64,000 nucleotides of DNA. Source: Liolophura sinensis (Eukaryota > Mollusca > Polyplacophora > Chitonida > Chitonidae). A program made the translations under genes and the position numbers. Below the pieces are notes generated by a model. That model saw nothing but the letters and a program-made list of their open reading frames with translations, made no database searches and was not told the DNA's origin. Below are positions 45,801 to 57,800 of the stretch, piece after piece. How positions within the stretch are numbered: the stretch's first letter is position 1; each line of letters begins with the position of its first letter. The stretch covers positions 17,435,127 to 17,499,126 of the forward strand of contig NC_088297.1 of assembly GCF_032854445.1 (NCBI RefSeq), read 5' to 3'.

Positions 45801-48800
45801 CGAATATTTTAATTAAGCCTGGGATTAAGACAGACCTCTATATCTTTATCTCAGATTAAGAATCCGATTTTCTGTTGCTTCTTATTGAACACCCATGATA
45901 TTTTTTCACACAAGTATGGTAAACACCAAAACATTATTGTCCAACTGAAGCAAAAAACCAACTTATCATATGTTCAGCCTGAAGGGGATAGTTCAACAAC
46001 TGGTTGACCTGTATCAGTATAATGGCTTGGGCGGGTTGGCGTACTTGCCTTCGGTAAGGCGTCTCAGTGAAACAGCACTAGATAACAGAGCGGTGGAAAT
46101 CTATCCTGCAATAAGGAGGCGCATTACATACACTCTGAGAATTCCCTCGTCGTCACATGACTGAAAAATCGTTAAGTACGATGTTTAACCAAGCACTCAC
46201 TCACTCACTCACTCACTCACTCACTCACTTATAATCATATGTTTATTGATACACATGTAAGTTATTCACGAACGTTTTGCCACAGCTTTCATTCTCGTTC
46301 ACAAATAGAATTTGATATCTGAATTCATCTGGGTGTTGGTGCAAATCATGTATTGTTTGTAAGCATAAATTAAAGTGGAATGAACTTCATGCAGGCATTT
46401 TGTAGTAAAAGAGAGTCAGAAAAGAAAGTATTTAAGGTACACTCTGCCTGGTACGCAAAAAATTCGAATAAAGTGTACTGGTGCAAATAGGAAATTAGTA
46501 TTTCTGTTTGTGCGAGAGATAGCGTTTGAAATAATTGTTTTCTTTTCCCCTCGTGTGTTTGCTATGTGGTTTCTTTTCCTACATGGTTTTGTACAAACTA
46601 CAAATTCTCAGTATTGTCAAGACTTGTCCTGTATCATATCATTGTTTTTTTTTTTTACCACTTCTCTACATGGAAATTCATCTTGTAATACCGCAACGTT
46701 GTTGCTGAACGGCGTGCCAGCTTCAAAGTGTCAATTTGGTGTTCTAAATCACTGAGTGGCAGATAGCTTTGCGCTGCCAAATGACTCCCACAACAAGGAA
46801 AACCTCCTGTGGAAGAAACGAAAGTTATTTGTCCATCTTTTAACTTGTTATCAGAGCTGAAGACTGAGCTAGTTTTGGTAGTCGTTGGTCTTTCAGAAAT
46901 CCTTCAAATCATTCAAAGAACTATATTTTCCGACGTGAACTTCCCATAGCCACCGCATAGACCTACCGATGCTCAGCCATGTATGTGCAATCAGTCACAG
47001 TGAATGAATCTATTGACTCTGCAGGCGACTGTCTGTCTGCAGACCCTCTACCAACTCTCTACAAGACCTCTACGATCGCACGTATCTCCTGGCTGGTTTT
47101 GACATTTAGCCTGAGCTGTACTGTATATATATATATGTTGTCAAGAAGTGAATCAGTTCAAAGTCAGATGCATTTGCTTCAAGACAAGGAAATACACTTA
47201 TAAGGGACAATCAATGGTTGGCAGAAAATCCCCTGGCAGAAGTATGCGGGCGGCAGTGCCATTTGTTATCGAAAGAGTCAGTTTCTGAACGTTCTTATAT
47301 GTACCATAAAGCATGGGTGATTCCGAAGCCTGGAGCACAGTATCAGCCTTGCTGGCAGAAAGATGGTTATTTTGAATGTTACCCATGTTATTTTGAATGT
47401 TGCCCATGTTATTGTGAATGTTACCCATGTTATTTTGAATGTTGCCCATGTTATTGTGAATGTTACCCATGTTATTTTGAATGTTGCCCATGTTATTGTG
47501 AATGTTGCCCATGTTAGTCTGAATGTATTTCACATTTTTGTGAATATTGCCCATGTTGGTCTGAATGTTGCCCATGTTATTCAAATGTTGCCCATGTTGT
47601 TGTGAATGTTGCCCGTGTTATTGTGAATGTTGCCCGTGTTATTGTGAATGTTTCCCTGTGTTATTGGTTATTGTAAATGTAGCCAGTGCTACTGTGAGTG
47701 TTGCCAGTGTTATTTGCCAGTGTTATTGTGAATGTTGCCAGTGTTATTGTTAATGTTGCCAGTATTATTCTAAATGGTGTGAGCGTTATTGTGCATGTTG
47801 CCAGTGTTATTCTAAATGGTGTGAGCGTTATTGTACATGTTGCCAGTGTTGTTGTGAATGTTGGCAGTGTTATTTTGAATCTTTCCTGTATTATTCTAAA
47901 TGTTGTTCACATTTTTATGACTGTTGCCCATGTTATTGTGAATGTTGCAGACTGCTTCACGAATCCCAGGACCTGAGCTGACACCAGGAGACTACTGTGT
48001 CGCCAAATATACAGCTGATAACACATGGTGCAGGGCCCGCATCTTACAATACGTCCCTGGAACAGACACGGTGGGTAGACTTTGGCCCAGAAGCATCTAC
48101 CGGGCTTCTTATGATTTTAAGTTTTTAATTAAATGCCCATTCTTGGATGACAGATTAAGCTTTGTTATTCCACTCTTGTATATTGGGCTATCACCTATGA
48201 ATTGAAGGCTAGACTTTTTTTTTTCGCTCCCTAGTGTGAGGTATGGTGTGCACATTCTTGGATGACAGATTAAGCTTTGTTATTCTACTCTTGTATATTG
48301 GGCTATCACCCATGAATTGAAGGCTAGATTTTTTTTTTTCGCTCCCTAGTGTGAGGTATGGTGTGCACATTCTTGGATGACAGATTAAGCTTTGTTATTC
48401 TACTCTTGTATATTGGGCTATCACCCATGAATTGAAGGCTAGATTTTTTTTTTCGCTGCGTAGTGTGAGGTATGGTGTTTAAATGCACATTCTTGGATGA
48501 CAGATTAAGCTTTGTTATTCCACTCTTGTATATTGGGCTATCACCTATGAATTGAAGGCTAGACTTTTTTTTTTCGCTCCCTAGTGTGAGGTATGGTGTG
48601 CACATTCTTGGATGACAGATTAAGCTTTGTTATTCTACTCTTGTATATTGGGCTATCACCCATGAATTGAAGGCTAGATTTTTTTTTTTCGCTCCCTAGT
48701 GTGAGGTATGGTGTGCACATTCTTGGATGACAGATTAAGCTTTGTTATTCTACTCTTGTATATTGGGCTATCACCCATGAATTGAAGGCTAGATTTTTTT

Positions 48801-51800
48801 TTTCGCTGCGTAGTGTGAGGTATGGTGTTTAAATGCACATTCTTGGATGGCAGATTAAGCTTTGTTATTCCACTCTTGTATATTGGGCCATCACCCATGA
48901 ATTGAAGGCTAGACTTTTTTTTTTGTTCGCTCCCTACTGTGACGTATGGTGTTTAAATGCACATAGCAAGTGAGCTGGTAGGAATCTCTGAATGCGTGGT
49001 TTTTGGTTACAATTTACCTGTCTAAAAAATAATTTTAGTATTAAGGACATTTCAACCAATAAATTTTGCTGTTCTGTGATTCTTGCAGATCTAATTGTTG
49101 TTTACTTTGTAAACTAAAAATCGCCATAATCCCTCAACCTTTCTGTTGAAAGTTTATGAACTGTCACTTAATGATTGAAGCATCTGACAGCAAACTATGG
49201 GAAAAAGAAGGAAGAGAACTGGGTACTCCAAACTTTGTCAGTTTGAGTTGTCTCCCCTGTCCGAAGAGTACAGTGCAGCATATGAATCCAAATTTCATAT
49301 GAATCACAACTTCTCTGGCAAAGGGCCTTCATTGGCTTTCTGTCCTACATGTAATTCATTGGCTGTGCTACTTCCTGTCCATCGTGGCAACGTTGCAAGC
49401 TCGATGAGATTAAAAAGATCTGTTATTCGTGAGACCACTTGTGGTAACAAAGTACAAGTGCCTAGTGACAACCTTAGCCACAGTTTGAAGGCTCACAAGT
49501 CTTTGGACGTCTCTTCTACGTTTACTAAGCAGTAGTGTGTGATTAACCAAGCCTGTTTCATGGCAAACGCACTTTCATTTCCGTGATTTCCGTGATCGCT
49601 CCGTGAAATTCTCATAACTGATTCAAAAAAGGTTTAAACTCACCTACATTGTGTTTTTTTTCCTCTCTCGCCACTAGGTGGATGTGTTGTTCGTGGATTA
49701 TGGCAATGAGGAACAAATCGCTCTCCAGTCTATCCGCCAGTTGAACCCCAAACTTTCCTTTCATCCTGCCCAGTCCATCAAATGTGAGCTGTATGGGGCA
49801 AAGTCTTGGCAGGTCAGAATTATATGAATCATTACTATCAGTAAAATGTTCTTCAATTTCCTAATTACAGCCTCTGATGAAATAATTTCAAATTTTCTAA
49901 CCTCAGTCTCTTACAAAAATTTTCTTAATAATTTGTTCATTTGAACAGATTATGGGAGGTAGTTCCGTTTATAGAGTTTGTCATTCCAAAATTCTGACCG
50001 CAGCCCAAAAATTAAAAATTTCCCAACTTCTGCCTATTGCAAAAATTTCTGTGCCTCTGTTTAAGATGAGTGGTGGGAGCTAGTCCCATTTACAGGGCCT
50101 GGCAGTACAAAACACAGATTACAATATTGCACAAATAACAGGTTACATTCATATAGAAAGGCCATGCATCTGTTGTCGAATTTCCTACCCTCAGCTTGAG
50201 ACAAAAATGTTCTAAAAAATTTCCTTAATTTAATCCCAGCTGCTTTAGGGAATGTCCTGAATTTGCCTAAAACCAGTAACGGATAAAAATACTTTCAAAT
50301 ATCCTTAATTTATTTTCTCACAAAAGTATTCTCAAATTTCCTTATCCAGACTGAATTTATCTAAGACAACTTATCTGGTACCAATATGGTTGACATGTTC
50401 AAATCTGACTGAATCCGGTGCTGCCTTTCGTCAACCGAGATGGCAAGTTTCAGCTGATTTTAGAGGCCTTCAGGTTATTAAATCTTTAACCAGAATTGCT
50501 AAACTAACCATTTTACTTGTGGTGTAACAAGAAATTTCAGCCGATTTTGATCGCAAAGATTTTCTTCCCAGCATGAAGCAGTTTGTTAATTGGAGAGGTG
50601 TAAAGTTTATTCAACAATTTGTCAAATTGCCAGCAAAAACCTCTCCCATCATAGCTGTGTATTTTGTTTTGTTTTTTTCTTGTATTCAGGGTGATTTATG
50701 GAGTGAAAAGGCAATTGAGAAATTTGCTGACGTTTGCGGGAATGTGGAACTAGTGGCTCTGACTATATCACACTCAGGTATGATACCTTGGCTACCTTTG
50801 ATAAAGGATATTACACAAGGAATTTTGTTCACACAGGCATTGTTACTCACAATAGAGCACATAACTACAAATCTTCTGTCAGTGAATGCTTGAAAATCAA
50901 TGTAGTATCACTATTTAGGCCTGTAAATAAATACGCTTGATTAGAAAACACCGTTTCTGAGTAATTGTTAATTCTGAGAAGCATCGTTGGGTAGTAGCAC
51001 ATGTTCAGTTCAGTTGTCGTTGTTGTTGTTGTTCATTCACGATGCTGTTGTCATGCCGCAGCGTGATCTTGTAGGGTTCTGTTGATCGTGCCCTCAAAGT
51101 TTCCTGTGTATAGTCTATTGGCGGAGAATTTATATTCACTAGGAATTTCCAGTCCCCCTTTCTCAGTATCTGATTGCCTTTTCTTTGTCAAGGTGGTTTT
51201 GCAGTCGATAGTCCCTCCCAACTTAATAAAAAAAAAAAAAAAAAAATTCTTGAAGCATGTGGCTCACAATTGTCTGCCCCTTTCTCCCCGGCTGCAGTGG
51301 CATATGGGTCCTACATGGTAACAACATCTCAGAAAATATTCAGTCATTCATTCTCTCATGGATTCCATATTGTTCTATTAACGTGGTATCCTTGTACCGC
51401 TTAGGAAAAGTTGAAAACGGGCATGTTGTGGAAATTTAGATTATGGCAAAGTTTGTATGGCACCTATATATATAGTTCACAGACTTCTGACTCACAGTTT
51501 GATATCAAGCCAACATAAATCGGCTATTCTCTTCCAAATCTGTACCTTCCGTCTTGGCATCATGCTGATCAATAATTAATGTATAATGAAGTCGTTAATC
51601 AAGCAGGTTGCCGTTTTTCTAAGTGCGTAGATGTGAATGGCTAATGCAATAAGAAATTATAATACAGAACTGTATATAGGAGCTATATTTGGTCTGAATA
51701 ACAATGCCTTCTTCTTGATGAACAAAAAATATAACATCATGAAGTAAACTGCCAGTATGAAAGAGAGCTGAATGCTTAAAAGTAACTCATGGAGCCAGTT

Positions 51801-54800
51801 TGTCAAAAAGTGTAGTGTTTTTTAATACTGGTGGGCTACTGAGCCATATTTCATTTTTAAGAATTGCTTTATATATGTGATTGGTGTTTTACGCCATATC
51901 AAGAATATTTCACTTATTCGTCTGCGGTCAGCATTTTGGTGGGAGGAAACCTGGCAATTAAAGGAGAAGAAAATTTAAATATCAAACAAATACCATTGAA
52001 AAGAGTTTGCATTTCCTCGCAGGTGCATGCCATAAAAGAAATTCTGACATGTACCTCAAGTTTATAAATTATAAATAAAGGTAAATTTTATTGGATAAAG
52101 ATGTAAGTAAAAATGAACAGCAGGAGACCTTTTCACATACCATATGGAACTCTTTGATAAAGGATAAGCAATTCTTCGTTCAGTTGCACCTGGTAGATCA
52201 AGGCAGTAAGTAAACTGCTGTTTGAAACAACAACAACACAAACTTACCAATATGTATGGTACCAATATGTATGTAAACCCGTATATATTTCAAAAGGCTA
52301 GCGTATGCAAACTAATGTAGGATACAACTATGACCCAAGAGGGCCCGTGATCACCAGCAGAGACTCCTGGAACTGTGTGCCACGTGCCTGCTGTGATCAA
52401 GCTCACTGTTTGGTGGGGATCACATGACAATAAAGGTATTTGTTTCGGTCGAAAACTGTCATCGATTCATCTAATTCATCTAATGAACAACATATTCATA
52501 TCTTTACTTCTCCAAAAGAACTAGGAGAGGAATGTGATTCTTTGCTTTCAGCACTACTAATAACTGTCCTGAGAATTAGAAGATTTACGGTATTAGAACA
52601 AGGCCACAATAAGTACAGAGTAGAGCCCATGTTGTCTATGACAATTCATTGGGTTACCCCTACAAACGTATATTTTAGGACGGCCTTAGATGTCACAGAC
52701 TATATACCCACAAACCTAAGGTCTGTGCTAAAGCCTTGGTATATTGATGACTATTTTTTATTTTACACCCACAGATAATATGTGTGTGGTGGAACTGTAT
52801 AATTCTGGGGGAGACGGGCAGTCTATAAACGAGCTCATGGTCCGACAGGGATTACTCAAACCAACGGCAGAGAAACTCCTGCGCTTAGTTCCCGAGAAGA
52901 CAGACAAGACTACAGGGAATGGAGAAATGACAGAGACAGAAGAACATCAAGATAGGGAGTTGCCGGCAGTGACACCTCCTCTCGGTAAACCTGGTAAGCT
53001 TACCTCCTGGGACAGTGAAGCCTGGTCACTTCTGTCGGTGCTCTGGCTTTACTCGTTTTGATGTAGGCCTTTTTTTTTGTTTTAACAATAAGAGATGGTT
53101 TGTGAAAACTTCTTATCTTCCACCTGTATGCTGTGCATATAGTTCGATTCATTAAAGGATGGAGTAACCTCATGGACTCTCGTTTCCCTCACCCATACAA
53201 GTGGTCTCCTCAACCCATACCAGTGGTCTCCTCCACCCATACAAGTGGTCTCCTCCACCCGGATAAGTGGTTTCGTACTCCCATACAAGTGTTCTCCTTC
53301 ACCTATACAAGTGATCTCCTTCTCCCATACAAGTGGTCTCCTCCACCCATACAAGTGGTGTCCTCCACCCATACCAATGTTCTCCTCCACACATGCAAGT
53401 GGTCTCCTCCACCCATACAAGTGGTCTCCTCAACCCATGCCAATGTTCTCCTCCACCCATACAAGTGGTCTCCTCAATCCATACCAGTGTTCTCCTCCAC
53501 CCATACAAGTGGTCTCCTCCACCCGGATAATTGGTTTCGTACAGATATACAAGTGTTCTCCTCCACACGTACAAGTGATCTCCTTCTCCCATACAAGTGT
53601 TCTGCTCCACCCATACAGGTGGTCTCCAGAGACATTTCTTGAGTATGGCATTAACGTATGATAAGGAAGAAAGAAGAAAAAAAAAGAGGCTTGTGTTCCT
53701 GAGCTGTAGCATTCCTAATTCTTCCAAATTAATAGTCGTAGTACCTTAAGAGCTTTGTGTTCAGCAGTATCGTCTGTGCTGTTCAAATTAGTTCAATTTT
53801 TATGAACCCTTTTGAAGGACCTCTCCAGTTCCCAGACGAGCGATACTGGGATGTCTACGTCTCCTTCCTGACCTCCATCAAAGACATCACCTTCAGACTC
53901 GTTGGGGAAAATTACTCTGTGAGTACAATAAAAAATCATCTGACAAAAGTGCCAGTAAAGCTGAAGGCCAGAATGGATAGGTTGCGGCCATTTGGTTTAA
54001 AATGTTTATTTCTCAATTGCTCAGTTTAGTCTTAAGACTCAGAAAGAATATGTTTTGAAGTAGTAGGGTAGCAGTATGTTTAAAAGACCAGTCTTGCATT
54101 GAATTTCTTGGAGATAGCGTCCCTAACACTGATATAAAATGCATGTATACATTGAACTCGCTTTGTGGGTAAATATGTGGACATGTTACATGGATAAGTA
54201 AGTCAATAGCTCGCCAAGGGCTGATGGCTTACTCCCCATGGTCTGGTTTCCTCCAGCCATAAAAGTGAGCAGCATGGTATAAGGAAATTTGCCAGTCAAG
54301 AATATAAAACATAAGGTTACCTTTAACTGAAAGAACTTGTTATACACTGGAATAAATTTATTTATTTATTTGATTGGTGTTTTATGCCGTACTCAAGTAT
54401 ATTTCACTTGTACGACGGCGGCCAGCATTATGGTGGGTGAAAACCGAGCAGAAACCCATGATCATCCGCAGGTTGCTGGCAGACCTTCCCACTTACGGCC
54501 GGAGAGGAAGCCAGCATGAGCTGGACTTATACTCACAGTGACTGCATTGGTGAGAGACTCCTGGGTCATTACGCTGTGCTAGCGTGCTAACCAACCACTG
54601 GAATAAATAATTTTAACATAAAATTTTAAAATTCTTAATAATGAGTGGTTATGGCTTAATGCCACATCAGCATGTTGTGAAGAAATTATGGATGTTTGTT
54701 GAAGTAAAGTCTGAAGATTATATATATATAATATATATATTTGTCTTCGACATTCTTATATTTAAGGTCAAACTGGAGGAGCTAGAGGTGTCCTTGAAAG

Positions 54801-57800
54801 ATTGTTACAGTTCTGCCGCTGTCACTTCTGGGGAAGAGATTGTCGAAGGCTCTGTGTGTGTGGCCAGTGTGGATGGTCTGTACCATAGGGTCAGGGTCCT
54901 CAACAGAGAAGGGAACAAGGTGAGGGAGAGATTGTGAAGAGCTATGTGTGTGGCCAGTGTGGATGTCTGTACCGTAGGGTCAGGGTCCTCAACAGAGAAA
55001 GGAACAAGGTGAGAGTGAGATTGTGGAGGGCTCTGTGTTTGTGGCCAGTGTGGGTATCCTGTACCATAGGGTCAGGGTCTTTAATAGGGAAGGGAACAAG
55101 GTGAGGGAAAGGTTGTGGGGGGGGCTTTTTGTGTTGCCAGTGTGGATGTCTGTACTGTAGGGTAAGGGTTCTCAACAGAGAAGGGAACAAGGTGAGAGTG
55201 AGATTGCTGAAGGCTCTGTGTGTGTGGCCAGTATAGATGGTCTGTACCATAGGGTCAGGTCCTTAACAGAGAAGGGAACAAGTTGGGGGAGAGATTGTGG
55301 AGGGCCCAGTGTGTGGATGGTCTGTGTCATAGGGTCAGGGTTCTCAACAGAGAAAGAAACAAGGTGAGGGAGAGATTGTGGAGGGCTCAGTGTGGGTAAT
55401 CTATACCATAGGGTCCTCAACAGAGAAGGGGACAAGATGAGGGAGTGATTGTGGAGGAGACGGTGGGGATGATCTGTGCCATTGGGTCAGGGTCCTCAGC
55501 AGAGACGGCAACAAAGTGAGATTGTGGAGGGCTCAGTGGGTGTGGCCAGTGTGGATGGTCTGTACCATAGGGCCAGGGTCCTCAACAAAGAAGGGGACAA
55601 GGTGAAGGAGAGTGTGGAGGGCCCAGGGTGTGGCCAGTGTGGATGGTCTGTACCATAGGGTCAGGGTCCTCAACAGAGAAGGGAACAAGTTGAGATACTC
55701 AAAGCAAAGAGACCACATCAGTGGCCTAGTGGTTAGAGTGTTTACCTCCAAGCCGGAAGACCTGGGGTCAAACCTGGGTCAGGTCACACCAAAAATGTTG
55801 CCGTGCAAGTTTTGTTTCATGTCTGGTGTCTTTGGCATGGTGCTTCATTGACGGCAGCACTTTGGTGGCATGCACTCGCCCTGCCACGAGAAGACATGGT
55901 ATATGTATATGTACCTCCTACTGACTCTTCATCGTCATATTCAAAAAATCTGTTCAGTATTATTATTAATTATTATTATTATTAATTATTATTATTAATT
56001 ATTATTATTAAGTATGTTAATCCCCAAGCGTACATTTGTATACATGTTCAAAGAAAATAGAAAACACAGTCTGAGAGATAACTAGAGGTACATGCTTTGT
56101 AACAGAATGTAGACTCTGAGGAAACTGTGAACAACTTTGTAATGGCATACTAGAGAAGAGATAATGTAACGGCACGCTAGAGAAGAGATAATGTAATGGC
56201 ACACTAGAGAAGAGATAATGTAACGGCACACTAGAGAAGAGATAATGAATGCAAAGCCTCTATGGGATCTTTGAAAGTGAATTTCTTGACTAGGAATGAC
56301 TTGCACTGGGGCAACCTTTTGCAAGCAGGGGGCAGTAAACTTCCAAAGAAATCAGTGTTGAATCCATGGCAGGCAAATGGGGTGATTAGGGGTAATCCTG
56401 TTTGTCTAAGATGCAAGATGCGCACTCTAGGAGGTCTGATGTGTGTCAGGCTCTGAAACGAACTTTTTTTTCCAAATTTAGAGAAACCCCAAAGAGAAGT
56501 TGAATAAAGCAGGCTACGATTTTGGTGGCATTTGTCTGCTTGTCTGTCTATCTGTTTGTAAAGCAACATCATGGGACATGGATTTTGATTCAAAAGCTTT
56601 AAGTCAAAATGGCCAGTTCATTAAATTTTGGTGCTGATTTGAATCCAACAACATTGTAATGATTTTTCAGTAGTTAAGAGATCATACAGAAGCACAGAGT
56701 AATTTCCCTTATTTTGTGGTGATAGAATGCATTTGTACACTTTGCCGGGATGGGAGTTTATACTCCTGGAGACGCCTTTGGTGAATTGATGAATAATGTT
56801 ATCAGTTGTTGGTTAAAATGTCATTTCGTTTGTTGTTGTTGTTTATTTTTGACAGGCAAAATGTTTCTTCCTCGATCATGGTGACACAGATGAGATGGAC
56901 ATTCAGAATTTAAGACTGATATCGGCAGACTTCAACACTTTGCCCTACCAGGTTGGTCGAGTAAAAACATTATTTACTTCAGTTTTGCAAATCAGTAATT
57001 ATTAATTTGTTAATCAAGTCTACCAGCAAACTGCAGTAGGCTGTGGGTTCCCCCGGGAATTGCGTGGTTTTCTCCTACCGCAGTGCTGGACACCATCGTA
57101 GATAAAGTGGAATATTCTTGGGTAGGGTGTTAAACACCAATCAGATAAGGAAATAAATGAATATATGTCTTCTGCAGGCTTGTCACTGTGAGCTGCATGG
57201 ACTGGAACTGACCAGTGAGGCACTGACAGCTCTTGCCCTGGAAACTTTGCTTAACTACGTGCTTGGCAAGACATGTGTTGCCGAGGTAGTGACCAGGTGG
57301 GTGTGTAGGCGTAGTATGTTCTGATGCACAAGTGTAAAGGTGGCAGATTTGTTAATCGCTACGGTGACGCTAGTGTGAAGCAGGAAATTGATCTATTGTT
57401 ATGCCAAAATTTATTGTTTTGCAACGTCTACAATGTTGAAGTCGATTAGTTTTTACTGTAACGTCGTTCTGTCTTTATTGTGACATCATAATGATGAGAT
57501 GGGAATTCTACCTCACTGTTATTTGCGGACCGTGTGCAAATACACATATTAAACAGAAATGACCTTTCAAACAACATCAAATGTGTCACACAACACACCG
57601 GTCGATACGTTTTATGTTTACAAATGAAAAAAATTTGTGTTTGTTTGCGCGTTAGATTTGCTTTTGCGATTTCTATACAGGTGAACTATCAGAATTTCCT
57701 TCAGTGGAAAAAGTGTTATTTCGTACAGTTTATAGATTTCGCTTCTGTTTGTACATATTTGATAGTTTACACCCAGGTGCCATGACATGAAAAAAACAAA

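Noticed and set aside
47198-47976. Long ORFs on both strands encoding repeats such as MGNIHNN and NVAHVI
   Set aside because: They follow from the 21-bp unit being a multiple of three; open frames on both strands and no splice logic show they are repeat artefacts.
48324-48898. Minus-strand ORFs repeating SGITKLNLSSKNVH
   Set aside because: Translation of the 115/120-bp array; no independent support.
52440-52778. 112-codon ORF overlapping the exon 16 acceptor
   Set aside because: It runs into exon 16 in another frame than the Tudor reading and has no recognised domain.
53082-53727. Repetitive ORFs in the 22-bp minisatellite
   Set aside because: Open in several frames and both strands because of the repeat; not a protein signature.
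54942-55751. Minus-strand ORFs in the exon-18-derived array
   Set aside because: Antisense readings of a diverged exon copy; degenerate between units.
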